Shown: piece after piece, positions 22,579-31,396 of the stretch
Layout: every line of letters starts with the position of its first letter
Numbering within the stretch: the stretch's first letter is position 1
DNA from: Streptomyces orinoci
GTDB lineage: Bacteria; Actinomycetota; Actinomycetes; Streptomycetales; Streptomycetaceae
Length of the DNA stretch: 64,000 nucleotides
Direction: 5' to 3'
Assembly (NCBI RefSeq): GCF_003121295.1
Contig: NZ_PHNC01000035.1
Coordinates: forward strand, 1-64,000
The notes under the pieces: model-generated
Database searches by the model: none
What the model saw: the letters and a program-made list of their open reading frames with translations, nothing else
What the model was told of the DNA's origin: nothing
Translations under genes and position numbers: made by a program

Positions 22579-25218
22579 CTAGAGCCGGGGGTCCACCGGC
22601 TCCGACTCCAGCGCCAGCACCGCGAACACCGCTTCATGGACGCGCCACAACGGCTCCCCCGCCGCCAGCCGGTCCAGCGCCTCCAGCCCCAGCGCGTACT
22701 CCCGCAGCGCCAGTGACCGCTTGTGCCCCAGGTGCCGTACCCGCAGCCGGGCCAGATTCTCCGGACGGGTGTACTCGGGACCGTAGATGATCCGCAGGTA
22801 CTCCCGGCCCCGGCACTTCACACCCGGCTGCACCAGCCGCCCGTCCGCCTTGCGCACCAGCCCCGCCAGCGGCTTGACGACCATGCCCTCCCCGCCTTCG
22901 GCGGTGAGGTCCAGCCACCACCGGATGCCCTCGGCCACCGAGGTCTCGTCCTCGGTGTCCACGACCAGCCGGCGGGTGGGGGTGAGCAGCCGCCCCTGCG
23001 GCCCCTGGGCCGCGATCATCCGGTCGATCAGGGCGAGTTGGCGGTCATGCGGCAACGCGGCCAGGCTGCGCCCCTCGGCGGCCAGGATCTGGAAGGGCGC
23101 CAGCCGGATGCCCTCCAGGCCCCCGTCACCGGCACCGGCACCATCGCCCTCGCCCTCGCCGCCGACCGGCCAGCAGTACCGACCGTACGCCTCGGTGAAC
23201 GCCCGGGCGTCCGCGGCCCGTTCCCGCTGGCGGCCGAGCAGCTCGGCGACGTCCACTCCGCGTGCCGACGCCGACTCCAGCGCGTCCAGCGCGGCGGGGA
23301 AGACCGTCCGGGCGGCGGCGCCCACCGCCGCGTACTGGCTGCGCAGCAGTCCGGTCGCCTTGAGCGACCAGGGCATCAACTCGCCGTCCAGCAGCAGCCA
23401 GTCCGTCTCCAGCTCCTCCCACAGCCCGGCCGCGTCCACGCACCCGCGCACCCGGTCCAGGAGGCGGCCGGTGAGGGCCGGGTCGTCCAGGAAGGGCCGT
23501 CCGGTGCGGGTGTGGACCGCGCCGGCCACACCCTCGGGGGTGTGGAAGCGCTCTCGGGCCACCTCCTGGTCGCGGCAGACCAGGACCACCGCCCGGGAAC
23601 CCATGTGCTTCTCCTGGCAGATGACCTGCCGCACGCCCTCCTCCCGGTAGGCGGCGAAGGCCTCCCGGGGGTGTTCCAGATAGCCCTCCTCACCGGCGGT
23701 GGCCACCGGGGCCATGGTGGGCGGCAGATAGAGGACCTGCCGCGGGTCCAGGGCGAAGCGGCTCATCACCTCGAGTGCCGCCGCGGCGTTCTCCTCGCGC
23801 ACCGCCAGCCGTCCCATATGCCGGGTCTCCACCACCCGTCGGCCCGAGACATCGGCCAGGTCCAGCGGGCGCCCATCGGCGCCGCCGGGGGCGTCGGCGG
23901 CCAGCGGCCGCACCGGCTCGTACCAGACCTGCTCGGCCGGTACATCCACCAGTTCGCGCTCCGGCCAGCGCAGCGCGGTCAGCCGGCCGCCGAACACGGC
24001 GCCGGTGTCCAGGCAGATGGTGTTGTTGAGCCAGCCGGCCCGGGGGATGGGAGTGTGGCCGTAGACCACCGCGGCGCGGCCCCGGTACTCCTCAGCCCAT
24101 GGGTAGCGCACCGGCAGGCCGAACTCATCGGTCTCACCGGTGGTGTCGCCATAGAGCGCGTGTGAGCGCACCCGGCCGGAGGTGCGGCCGTGGTACTTCT
24201 CCGGCAGACCGGCATGGCAGACCACCAGGCCGCCGCCGTCCAGCACATAGTGGCTGACCAGTCCGTCGATGAACGAGCGGACCCGCTCCCGGAACTCGGG
24301 CTCCTCACGCTCCAGCTGCTCGATGGTCTCGGCCAGGCCATGGGTGTGCTGCACCTTGCGCCCGCCGAGGTAACGGCCCAGCTTGTTCTCGTGGTTGCCG
24401 GGGACGCACAGCGCGTGCCCGGCGGCCACCATGCCCATCACCAGGCGCAGCACCCCGGGGCTGTCCGGCCCGCGGTCCACCAGGTCGCCGACGAAGACGG
24501 CGGTACGGCCCTCGGGGTGCGCGGCGTCCACGGGGCGGCCGGAGCCGTCCCAGGTGAGGGTGTAACCCAGCCTGTCCAGCAGGGTCTCCAGCTCCGAGCG
24601 GCAGCCATGGATGTCACCGATGATGTCGAAGGGGCCGGTGAGGTGGCGCAGGTCGTTGAACCGGCGCTCCCGCACCAGTTCGGCCGCCTCGGCCTGGGCC
24701 ACCCCGCGCAGATGGTGCACCTTGCGGAAGCCCTCACGCGCCAAGTGCCGCAGCGAGCGGCGCAGTTCGCGCTGGTGGCGCTGGATGACCCGGCGCGGCA
24801 GCGCGGCCCGGTCGGGGCGGGAGGCGTTGCGCTGGGCGCAGACCTCCTCGGGGATGTCCAGCACAATGGCGACCGGCAGCACATGGTGTTCCCGGGCCAG
24901 GGCGATCAGCTGCTTGCGCGCCTCGGACTGGACATTGGTGGCGTCCACCACGGTGAGCCGGCCGGCGGCCAGCCGCTTGCCGACGATGTAGTGCAGAAGG
25001 TCGAAGGCGTCGGTGCTGGCGCTCTGGTCGTTGGGGTCATCGCTGACCAGGCCACGGCAGAAGTCGCTGGAGACGGTCTCGGTGGGTTTGAAGTGCCGTG
25101 CGGCGAAGGTGGACTTGCCGGATCCGGTGGATCCGATCAGAACCACCAGACAGAGGTCGGGTATGCCCAGGGTGTGGCGCTCGGGGGCCGTGCTGGGGGC
25201 CGTGCTGGTGGTGCTCAT
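22579..25218 (-). CDS. pnkp: Bacterial Pnkp: polynucleotide kinase-phosphatase-ligase for RNA repair
   Basis: Pnkp repairs RNA cut by ribotoxins. It heals 5'-OH and 2',3'-cyclic phosphate ends and seals them, working with Hen1. The 879-residue protein has an N-terminal kinase (IGSTGSGKSTFAARHF, residues about 25-40), a central binuclear metallophosphatase (DIIGDIHGCRSELE, VFVGDLVDRGPDSPG, CVPGNHENK, VVYGHTPIP) and a C-terminal nucleotidyltransferase whose KxxG-type motif is CQEKHMGSRAVV. ATG 25218 overlaps the hen1 stop (ATGA); the longer open frame upstream lies inside hen1. All three modules look intact. Confidence 0.93.
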   Translation of the reverse strand: MSTTSTAPSTAPERHTLGIPDLCLVVLIGSTGSGKSTFAARHFKPTETVSSDFCRGLVSDDPNDQSASTDAFDLLHYIVGKRLAAGRLTVVDATNVQSEARKQLIALAREHHVLPVAIVLDIPEEVCAQRNASRPDRAALPRRVIQRHQRELRRSLRHLAREGFRKVHHLRGVAQAEAAELVRERRFNDLRHLTGPFDIIGDIHGCRSELETLLDRLGYTLTWDGSGRPVDAAHPEGRTAVFVGDLVDRGPDSPGVLRLVMGMVAAGHALCVPGNHENKLGRYLGGRKVQHTHGLAETIEQLEREEPEFRERVRSFIDGLVSHYVLDGGGLVVCHAGLPEKYHGRTSGRVRSHALYGDTTGETDEFGLPVRYPWAEEYRGRAAVVYGHTPIPRAGWLNNTICLDTGAVFGGRLTALRWPERELVDVPAEQVWYEPVRPLAADAPGGADGRPLDLADVSGRRVVETRHMGRLAVREENAAAALEVMSRFALDPRQVLYLPPTMAPVATAGEEGYLEHPREAFAAYREEGVRQVICQEKHMGSRAVVLVCRDQEVARERFHTPEGVAGAVHTRTGRPFLDDPALTGRLLDRVRGCVDAAGLWEELETDWLLLDGELMPWSLKATGLLRSQYAAVGAAARTVFPAALDALESASARGVDVAELLGRQRERAADARAFTEAYGRYCWPVGGEGEGDGAGAGDGGLEGIRLAPFQILAAEGRSLAALPHDRQLALIDRMIAAQGPQGRLLTPTRRLVVDTEDETSVAEGIRWWLDLTAEGGEGMVVKPLAGLVRKADGRLVQPGVKCRGREYLRIIYGPEYTRPENLARLRVRHLGHKRSLALREYALGLEALDRLAAGEPLWRVHEAVFAVLALESEPVDPRL

Positions 25219-26684
25219 GCGGCGTCGGCCTCCTTGCCGGTGCTGGTGCGCTGCTGGGTGAAGACGGCCATCTGGGTGGGCGGACCCACCTCGGGGTCCT
25301 CGGGGCCGACCGGGGTGAACTCCACGGCGTAGCCATGGCGTTGGGCCACCTCGCCGGCCCAGTCGCGGAACTCCTGACGGGTCCACTCGAAGCGGTGGTC
25401 GCTGTGGCGGACATGCCCGGCGGGCAGCGACTCCCAGCGGACGTTGTACTCCACATTGGGCGTGGTGACGATGACCGTCCGGGGGCGGGCGGCGCCGAAC
25501 ACCGCATACTCCAGGGCGGGCAGCCGGGGCAGGTCCAGATGCTCGATGACCTCACTGAGCACGGCCGCGTCATACCCGGCCAGGCGGCGGTCGGTATAGG
25601 CCAGCGAACCCTGGAGCAGGCGGACCCGGGCCGCCTGCCGCTCTCCCATCCGCTCCGGACGCAGCCTGCGGGCGGCCTCCTTGAGGGCGCGCACCGAGAC
25701 ATCCACTCCGACGATCTCGGTGAAGCGGACGTCCTTGAGCAGTTCGCCCACCAACTGGCCCTGTCCGCAGCCCAGATCGAGCACCCGGGCGGCGCCGGAG
25801 GCGCGCAGGGCGGCCAGGATGGCCTCCCGCCGGCGTACGGCCAGCGGCAGCGGCTTGTCCTCGGTGTCGGCCCGCTCGTCCACGGCGTTGTCGAGCTCCC
25901 CGGCCTCGGTGTCATCGGCCTCGGCCAGCCGGGCCAGCGCCAGCCGCTCCAGGGCGTCCCTGGTCAGTGACCAGCGGCGGGTGAGGAACCGGTTGGTGAT
26001 CAGGCGGTGTTCGGGGTGGTTCTCCAGCCAGCCCTCGCCATGGCGCAGCAGCTTGTCCACCTCATCGGCGGCCACCCAGTAGTGCTTGGCGTCATCCAGC
26101 ACCGGCAGCAGTACATACAGCTGCCGCAGGGCCTCGGCCAGGGTGGACTCGCCCTCCAGTGTCAGGGAGACGTAGCGGGAGTCGCCCCACTGCGGGAAGT
26201 TCTCGTCCAGCACCACCGGCTGGGCGGTCACCTTCCAGCCCAGCGGGGCGAACAGCCGCTCCACCAGCGCCGGGCCGCCCCGGGCGGGCAGCGCGGGCAC
26301 CACTATCCGCAAGGGCAGGAGGCGGGCGGGGAGTTCGGGGCGGGCCTGGCACTGGCCCTTGAGGGCACTGGAGAACACCCCGGCCAGCGCCACGGCCAGC
26401 AGCGACGAGGCCGCATAGGGACGGTCGTTGACATACTGGGCGAGCGCCGAGTCGGGCGCTCCCCCGCGCCCCTTGCCCTTGCCGCGCCGTACCAGCGCCA
26501 CCGGATCCACCTCCAGCAGCAGGGCCGCCGTGCACCGCTCCTCGGTGGCCTCGGGGTAGAACACATGGGCAGTGCCCTGCGCGGTGGAGAACCGCTGCGC
26601 CCGCTCGGGGTGTTTATGCAGCAGAAAGCCGAGGTCGGTCGCGGGGCGGCCGGAATCACCGGTGGTGGAAATCGTCAAGAACAC
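25215..26684 (-). CDS. hen1: Hen1: 3'-terminal RNA ribose 2'-O-methyltransferase
   Basis: Hen1 methylates the 2'-OH at the break before Pnkp ligates it, protecting the repaired site from being cut again. The product (489 residues from GTG 26684; a GTG at 26714 adds ten) begins VFLTISTTGDSGRPATDLGFLLHKHP, the usual family N-terminus. An N-terminal Hen1 domain is followed by a C-terminal methyltransferase with RVLDLGCGQGQLVGELL, the metal-binding SEVIEHLDLPRL and TVIVTTPNVEYN. It overlaps pnkp by 4 bp. A small hairpin-forming sequence, CGCCC-ATAATC-GGGCG, lies just before the chosen GTG. Confidence 0.92.
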   Translation of the reverse strand: MFLTISTTGDSGRPATDLGFLLHKHPERAQRFSTAQGTAHVFYPEATEERCTAALLLEVDPVALVRRGKGKGRGGAPDSALAQYVNDRPYAASSLLAVALAGVFSSALKGQCQARPELPARLLPLRIVVPALPARGGPALVERLFAPLGWKVTAQPVVLDENFPQWGDSRYVSLTLEGESTLAEALRQLYVLLPVLDDAKHYWVAADEVDKLLRHGEGWLENHPEHRLITNRFLTRRWSLTRDALERLALARLAEADDTEAGELDNAVDERADTEDKPLPLAVRRREAILAALRASGAARVLDLGCGQGQLVGELLKDVRFTEIVGVDVSVRALKEAARRLRPERMGERQAARVRLLQGSLAYTDRRLAGYDAAVLSEVIEHLDLPRLPALEYAVFGAARPRTVIVTTPNVEYNVRWESLPAGHVRHSDHRFEWTRQEFRDWAGEVAQRHGYAVEFTPVGPEDPEVGPPTQMAVFTQQRTSTGKEADAA

Positions 26685-26718
26685 CCGCCCGATTATGGGC
26701 GCTTCTTTACTCACCCAG

Positions 26719-27627
26719 CTAATCGTTTTCCAGCAGCACCGCCAACTCCCTGATCAGTTCCGGCCCCACCCGGCAGCAGCCGCCGACCAGCCGGGCCCCC
26801 GCCTCCCGCCAGGCGCCCACCCGCGCCGGGTCGAAGGTGACCCCGCCGCGCCAGTCCCGGGCCCGGGCGTCCCAGCCCTCCCCGCTGTTGGGGTAGACCA
26901 CCACCGGCTTTCCGGTGACCCTTGCCGCGATCTCCACGGCCCGGTCCACATCGCGTGGCTCACAGCAGTTGACGCCCACCGCGATCACCTGCTCGTTCCC
27001 GGCGGCCGGGGCGAAGGCCTCGGCCAGCGGCTGCCCCGCCCTGGTGTACTCACCGGCGCAGCTGTAGCTCAGCCACACCGGCACCCCGCAGCCCCGGACC
27101 GCGCGCAGCAGCGCCCGGCCCTCCACGGCATCCGGCACCGTCTCCAGCGCCAGCACATCCGGCCCGGCCCCGGCCAGCACCTCCACCCTGGGCCGGTGAA
27201 AGCGTTCCAACTCCTCCTCGTCCAGCCCGTATTGCCCGCGGTATTCGCTGCCATCGGCGAGCATGGCGCCATAGGGCCCGACCGAGGCGGCCACCCACGC
27301 CTCCCCGGCGGTCCGTCCGGCCGCCCGGCGCGCCAGCTCCACACTGCGGCGCAGCAGCGCCGCGGCCTCCTCACGATCCACCCCACGCCGGGCGAACCCC
27401 TCGAAGGTGGCCTGATAACTGGCGGTGATCAACACCTGGGCGCCGGCCCGCAGATAGGCGGTATGGGCCCGTTCGATCTGGCCGGGATCGTCCGCGAGCA
27501 GCCGTGCCGACCACAGCTCATCGGAGAGATCGCAGCCCTGAGCGGCCAGTTGGTTGGACAGCCCGCCATCAAGCACCAGCGTTCGCTGTGCGAGTGCCTG
27601 GGCGAGTGAGGTGGTGGATCCGGCCAT
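26719..27627 (-). CDS. mmuM: Homocysteine S-methyltransferase
   Basis: MmuM makes methionine from homocysteine using S-methylmethionine or SAM as methyl donor. The 302-residue zinc enzyme has TLVLDGGLSNQLAAQG, ITASYQATFEGFARRG and two Cys sites, GVNCCEP and LVGGCCRVGP, that supply the zinc ligands. GAGGAAGG lies seven bases before the ATG. It lies about 34 bp upstream of hen1 on the same strand, so mmuM, hen1 and pnkp may be co-transcribed. That would link methyl supply to a SAM-dependent repair enzyme, though the link may be fortuitous. Confidence 0.9.
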   Translation of the reverse strand: MAGSTTSLAQALAQRTLVLDGGLSNQLAAQGCDLSDELWSARLLADDPGQIERAHTAYLRAGAQVLITASYQATFEGFARRGVDREEAAALLRRSVELARRAAGRTAGEAWVAASVGPYGAMLADGSEYRGQYGLDEEELERFHRPRVEVLAGAGPDVLALETVPDAVEGRALLRAVRGCGVPVWLSYSCAGEYTRAGQPLAEAFAPAAGNEQVIAVGVNCCEPRDVDRAVEIAARVTGKPVVVYPNSGEGWDARARDWRGGVTFDPARVGAWREAGARLVGGCCRVGPELIRELAVLLEND

Positions 27628-27995
27628 CGGTCCTTCCTCTTCTTCCGGCTGCCACCGGGTGTGGCTCCCAACCGGATTGGGACTTTGTATGCGGGCCGTT
27701 CAGAGTGTCACTGCCAGTTCCATGGCGGGACGTCGCCGGATGGTCCATGCGCCCATCCTGCACGCTCGAACACCCGTCAACCAGGCAACTTGGGCCCTGC
27801 CCGGCTCCGCCTCTGCCGGGTGAATTCCCCGGCCCGCTCCGGCCGGCCCGCTATCGGCCAGTATCCGGCGCGCCGGGAGATCGTTGGCCCCGGCGGAGCC
27901 GGACCGCCCGGCCCGCGCACCGGTGCCCCTTGCCGGAGCCGTTGATCGCTTTGCTGCTCTCCCACACCGGGAGGGCCAGGGCCGAGGAGGCCACC
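27628..27995. other. Divergent intergenic region, mmuM / small acidic-tail gene
   Basis: No gene is supported here. A weak minus-strand promoter-like pair (GTGACA, 16 bp, TACAAA) can be read around 27710-27683 ahead of mmuM. The right part before 27996 is GC-rich with several short palindromes. No repeat, RNA gene or riboswitch is recognisable. Confidence 0.4.
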
Positions 27996-28337
27996 ATGAC
28001 CCAGGAAGCCGTGCCCGACGAGGCGTTGCCCAGCCAGGCCGCTGCCCCGCGCCAGGGTGCGCCCAAGGGCCTGTTGCAGCAGATGGAGGAGTTGATGGCA
28101 GAGCTGAACGCCAATCTGTCGCAGCTCGACGCGGACCTTCAGTCGTCCGCCCAGCCGTTCGCCGAGCCGTCCGACGCCCCGTCCGCCCAGCCGTCCACAC
28201 AGCCGTCCGACGAGGCATCCGCCCAGACCCCCGCCCAGCGGCCGTTGCCGGACCAGCGGGATGCCCAAACCGATGCCGCCTCCGACGCCGCCACTGACAC
28301 CGCCGGCGACTCCGAGGCCGGCGGCGCCACCGGCTGA
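27996..28337 (+). CDS. Hypothetical protein: helical segment plus Pro/Ser/Gln/Asp-rich tail
   Basis: This 113-residue protein starts at ATG 27996, which has GAGGAGG six bases upstream; the frame is open further upstream but without protein-like composition. Residues about 28-52 (KGLLQQMEELMAELNANLSQ and on) should form a coiled-coil or amphipathic helix. The rest is a disordered tail of PSD/QPS/AQP-type repeats. No signal peptide or cysteine is present. I do not recognise it. Confidence 0.55.
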   Translation: MTQEAVPDEALPSQAAAPRQGAPKGLLQQMEELMAELNANLSQLDADLQSSAQPFAEPSDAPSAQPSTQPSDEASAQTPAQRPLPDQRDAQTDAASDAATDTAGDSEAGGATG

Positions 28338-28348
28338 GCCCGGCGGCC

Positions 28349-28807
28349 TCACGCCGCACCTCCCCGTTCTCGTAAGGCGATCCGTCTGAGCAGCCCGCTG
28401 ACCCGGTCGCTGGTCTCATCGGCGGCGTCGATTGCCTCGATGCACTGCCAGTACAGCGCGTCCTCCTCGCAGGAACAGGCCACTCCCACCAGGGCGATCC
28501 CCACCTCGCCCAGCAACACTCCGAGGTCGGTCAGCGCCTCCCAGGGCTCGCGCACCGTGGACAGCTGAGCCGCCCGTAAGCCTCCGGCGCCCGCCGCGAT
28601 CTGGCGCAGTGCGCCGGAGGCCCTGCCCCCGGCCTCGCTCAGCCCCCGGGCGGCCGAGCGCACCTCATAGGCGCCGTGCACGGCGAGATGTCCGCCGACC
28701 GCCTGCGCCAGTGCCTGTGTCTGCCATGCCTCGGCCACGATCTCCGGCACTCCCCCGGCCCGCGCCAGGGCGAGCCGGGTGGCTTCGATCAACCGCACCG
28801 CGTCCAT
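28349..28807 (-). CDS. DUF6099-like conserved actinobacterial protein
   Basis: This 152-residue, mostly helical soluble protein begins MDAVRLIEATRLALARAGG, with EAWQTQALAQAVGGHLAVHG in the middle and VGIALVGVACSCEEDALYWQ followed by CIEAIDAADETSDRV near the end. From memory the pattern fits the actinobacterial DUF6099 family, of unknown function. GTG 28813 is an alternative start. It converges on the small gene at 27996-28337 with 11 bp between the stops. Confidence 0.6.
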   Translation of the reverse strand: MDAVRLIEATRLALARAGGVPEIVAEAWQTQALAQAVGGHLAVHGAYEVRSAARGLSEAGGRASGALRQIAAGAGGLRAAQLSTVREPWEALTDLGVLLGEVGIALVGVACSCEEDALYWQCIEAIDAADETSDRVSGLLRRIALRERGGAA

Positions 28808-28894
28808 GCCCACGCCCCCATGTTTTCCGTCCGCCCGCTGCCACTACCCAGAGTGATGACTAACCGCCGGAAAAGCCAGGGGAATTCAGAAATC

Positions 28895-28921
28895 TGTGGA
28901 TACCAAATCCGCTGTGGACAA
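28895..28921. promoter_or_regulatory. Two DnaA-box-like nonamers in tandem
   Basis: TGTGGATAC (28895-28903) and TGTGGACAA (28913-28921) are complements of GTATCCACA and TTGTCCACA; the second matches the Streptomyces DnaA box consensus exactly. They have the same orientation and are 18 bp apart. They lie between the DUF6099-like gene and the 3' end of the MazG-like gene. No origin-like cluster accompanies them. Confidence 0.35.
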
Positions 28922-28926
28922 CTCAA

Positions 28927-29331
28927 TCACTCCGGAGAGTGACGAAGTTGGGGGTTATGGCCCTCCGCGGCCCCTTCGCCGGGTACCGGAAACCGCCGCT
29001 CATTGCGGTCGATCTTGGCGGCCAGCGCCGCCGGTGCATCGATCCCCAACGCCTCGCAGAACTGCAGCAGATAGGCCAGGACATCGGCGACCTCGTCCCG
29101 TACCCGCGCCGCCGTGGCCTCCTCGGCCATCACCCGGGCCGACTCCTCGGGCGTCAACCACTGGAAGATCTCCAGCAGTTCGGCGGCTTCGACGCTCAGC
29201 GCCATGGCCAGATTTTTGGGGGTGTGGTAGGGCTGCCAGGAGCGGGCCGCGGCGAAATCGGCCAGCCGGCGCCGCAAGGTGCCCAGGTCATCGGAGGGTT
29301 GGGGGTGCTGATGATGTTCGCTCACCCTCAC
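28927..29331 (-). CDS. MazG-like nucleotide pyrophosphohydrolase
   Basis: This 134-residue all-alpha NTP pyrophosphatase has the metal-binding pattern LSVEAAELLEIFQW, then RVRDEVADVLAYLLQF (EExxE/ExxD). It would hydrolyse non-canonical or excess (d)NTPs to monophosphates. GTG 29331 overlaps the stop of the upstream ATPase (GTGA), so the two are co-translated. Such house-cleaning enzymes are common and the specificity is not evident. Confidence 0.85.
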   Translation of the reverse strand: MRVSEHHQHPQPSDDLGTLRRRLADFAAARSWQPYHTPKNLAMALSVEAAELLEIFQWLTPEESARVMAEEATAARVRDEVADVLAYLLQFCEALGIDAPAALAAKIDRNERRFPVPGEGAAEGHNPQLRHSPE

Positions 29332-30491
29332 AGGTCTACCACCGCCGCACCCGGCACTCCTGCCACCGACCGCGCCGCCTCCCCGCCCACCGTGCCCACC
29401 AGTCTGATGTGCCCCCGCTCGCACATCCGCGCCGCCAGGGCCAGCAGTTCCCTGGACTGCCCGTCGTCCAGGCACCGGTCCAGGCCGTCCGCCAGCACGG
29501 TCAGCGCCTGCCGGGCAGGCAGTACCTCGGCCGCCTGGTCCACCGCCAGCACCTCCGGCCCGGTCAACAGGACCAGGCACAGCGCCAGATAGCGCAGCTC
29601 GCCATCGCCCAGCCGGTCCAGGGGCGTGGGGGCGCCGGCGCCGCGCGCCAGTACCGCCCGTACCCGGCCACCGTCCAGCGCCTGCACCGTCAGGCCCTGG
29701 ACCGGGCCCCGGCAGCCCGCCGCGGCCGCGGTGACCAGGGCCGCGTGCCGGGTGGCGCACTCCTGGCGGGTGCGGCCGAGGACCGCGGCAACGTTGTCAC
29801 AGACGCCGCGCAGCCGGGTGTCCCGGGCCTCGGCCGGGGCGCGCATCAGCTCCGGCTCCGGATCGCAGGCGAAGACCGACCGCAACGCGATCAGCATCTG
29901 CTCGGCCGCCTCCAGCACCAGCCGCTGTCCGGCCGTCTTGCCGGCCACCCGCAGCGGCAGCAGCGCCGTGCCCAGCCGGTCGTCGGGCAGCGGCGCCCGG
30001 GTGACCGGCACCGCGCCGGCGGTGTGCCAGGCGGCCTCCACCCTGGGCAGGCCCGGGTCGCGCAGCGCGGTGCTGAGCAGAGTGCGCCCGGCGCCGGTCA
30101 GCCGCTCCCCCACCACCCGCAGTTCGGGCTCCGCCTGGACGGCCAGATCCAGGCGCACCGGCCCGGCGGGGCCCGTCACCGTGCAGCCGATCCGGAATCC
30201 CCGGCGGCCCTGGGCGTCCGGCCGGGCCTGCTGGGGCACACAGGCGGCGGGGCCGCCCGTCACCGGGGCCAGCGCGGTGTGCAGCGGCTCGCCGCCGGCC
30301 AGCCGGGCGAGGACCTGGTATGCCTGCAGGGCATTGGACTTGCCGCTGCCGCTGGCCCCGCGGAACAGCGTCAGCGGGGCCAGCGGATAGACCGCGTTAC
30401 GGTGCGATTTGAAGGCGGACAGCCGCAGTTCGGTGACGGCGGGCCGGTGGGGCGGGGCGATGACGGCCATCGGGGCACGGCTTGCGTCCAT
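29328..30491 (-). CDS. AAA/OLD-like ATP-binding protein
   Basis: This 387-residue P-loop ATPase of the RecF/OLD-like AAA type begins with a strand-rich LRLSAFKSHRNAVYPLAPLT and a Walker A, LFRGASGSGKSNALQAYQ. A late signature region, PLDRLGDGELRYLALCLVL, is followed by LTGPEVLAVDQAAEVL in the Walker B position. The Walker B has one Asp and no following Glu, so hydrolysis may be weak. It is translationally coupled to the MazG-like gene, which suggests a nucleotide-related or DNA-associated role. No nuclease domain is visible, so it is not a classical OLD protein. Confidence 0.72.
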   Translation of the reverse strand: MDASRAPMAVIAPPHRPAVTELRLSAFKSHRNAVYPLAPLTLFRGASGSGKSNALQAYQVLARLAGGEPLHTALAPVTGGPAACVPQQARPDAQGRRGFRIGCTVTGPAGPVRLDLAVQAEPELRVVGERLTGAGRTLLSTALRDPGLPRVEAAWHTAGAVPVTRAPLPDDRLGTALLPLRVAGKTAGQRLVLEAAEQMLIALRSVFACDPEPELMRAPAEARDTRLRGVCDNVAAVLGRTRQECATRHAALVTAAAAGCRGPVQGLTVQALDGGRVRAVLARGAGAPTPLDRLGDGELRYLALCLVLLTGPEVLAVDQAAEVLPARQALTVLADGLDRCLDDGQSRELLALAARMCERGHIRLVGTVGGEAARSVAGVPGAAVVDL

Positions 30492-30515
30492 GCCCGGACG
30501 GTAGGCGGCCGTCCG

Positions 30516-30929
30516 TCAGCCAAACCGTTTCACCGGCTCGTTCTTCCTACGATCGGGGTAAGCCGCCGCCACCTGGGTTCCTTCGGGCGCAAGCAGGAAG
30601 ACATTGGTGTCCACCCGGTGCATGCCGCTGCCCAGCCCGAAGACGACCCCGCTGGAGAAGTCCAGGACGCGCCTGGCGACATCGGCGTCGGCGCTGGTGA
30701 GGTCGAGCAGCACCGGCGTGCCCGCGATCAGGTGCTCCGCCACTTCACGGGCGTCGGCGAAGAACTGCACCCGGAGCACGACGAGTTTGCGCTGCCGCGC
30801 GGCCGTCTCCGGTTCACCCTCGGGCAGCGCCCGATGGTTGGCCCAGGACGGCCAGGTGTGGTAACCGCGCAAGGGAACCACCTCGGCCAGTCCCTCCCAC
30901 TGCTCGTCGGTGGCCTCGGACCTGTTCAC
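30516..30929 (-). CDS. sepF: SepF-like cell division protein
   Basis: This 137-residue protein matches the SepF core: RKLVVLRVQFFADAREVAEHL, VLLDLTSADADVARRVLDF, and SSGVVFGLGSGMHRVDTNVFLLAPEG. SepF polymerises and anchors FtsZ at the membrane. The N-terminus lacks the usual amphipathic membrane-anchor helix (it begins VNRSEATDEQWEGLAEVVP), so this is probably a paralogue rather than the SepF beside ftsZ. GTG 30929 has GGAGG ten bases upstream. Confidence 0.82.
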   Translation of the reverse strand: MNRSEATDEQWEGLAEVVPLRGYHTWPSWANHRALPEGEPETAARQRKLVVLRVQFFADAREVAEHLIAGTPVLLDLTSADADVARRVLDFSSGVVFGLGSGMHRVDTNVFLLAPEGTQVAAAYPDRRKNEPVKRFG

Positions 30930-31087
30930 CGGATCACCCCTCCGGGGAACGTGCTGGATATGTACATCCCGCGATTTTAGGGAACCGGGTGCCCCCATTC
31001 GGCCGAATGACACGCGCGGTGCCCGATTCGTCCGGACGGTCTGCCTCTCCATGGGCCGTTGGCCGTCGTCGCACGGGCCCCTGGCGC

Positions 31088-31396
31088 CTATCGCAGCCCC
31101 AGCAGCCGCAGCCCCGCCGTGGTGGCGGCCGCCGCCAGGACCGCGACCAGGAAGGAGGCGCGGCGCAGCGCGAGGGCGGCACCGACCAGGACACCCGCCG
31201 GGCGGGACCAGCCGGCGAAGCCATGTCCGGTGGTGAGCGCGGAGGTTGCCGCCATGGTGCACAGCAGGACGACTCCGGAACGGGCGAGCAGCACGCGGGT
31301 GCGGGCGGAGAGGGTGAGGCGGCTGTGCAGCAGCGGGCCGCACAGGCGCAGTCCGTAGGTGCCCAGGGCGAGCAGCAGGATGGCCGGGAGGGTCAT
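31088..31396 (-). CDS. azlD: AzlD-family branched-chain amino acid export subunit
   Basis: This 102-residue membrane protein has three to four helices (LPAILLLALGTYGLRLCGPL at the start, later GVVLLCTMAATSAL). It fits the AzlD small subunit that works with AzlC to export branched-chain amino acids or related compounds. The ATG at 31396 overlaps the azlC stop by 4 bp. Confidence 0.82.
   Translation of the reverse strand: MTLPAILLLALGTYGLRLCGPLLHSRLTLSARTRVLLARSGVVLLCTMAATSALTTGHGFAGWSRPAGVLVGAALALRRASFLVAVLAAAATTAGLRLLGLR

Noticed and set aside
29328..30491. OLD-family nuclease defence gene
   Set aside because: Walker A and a RecF-like head are present, but there is no TOPRIM domain and the gene is coupled to a house-cleaning MazG-like enzyme.
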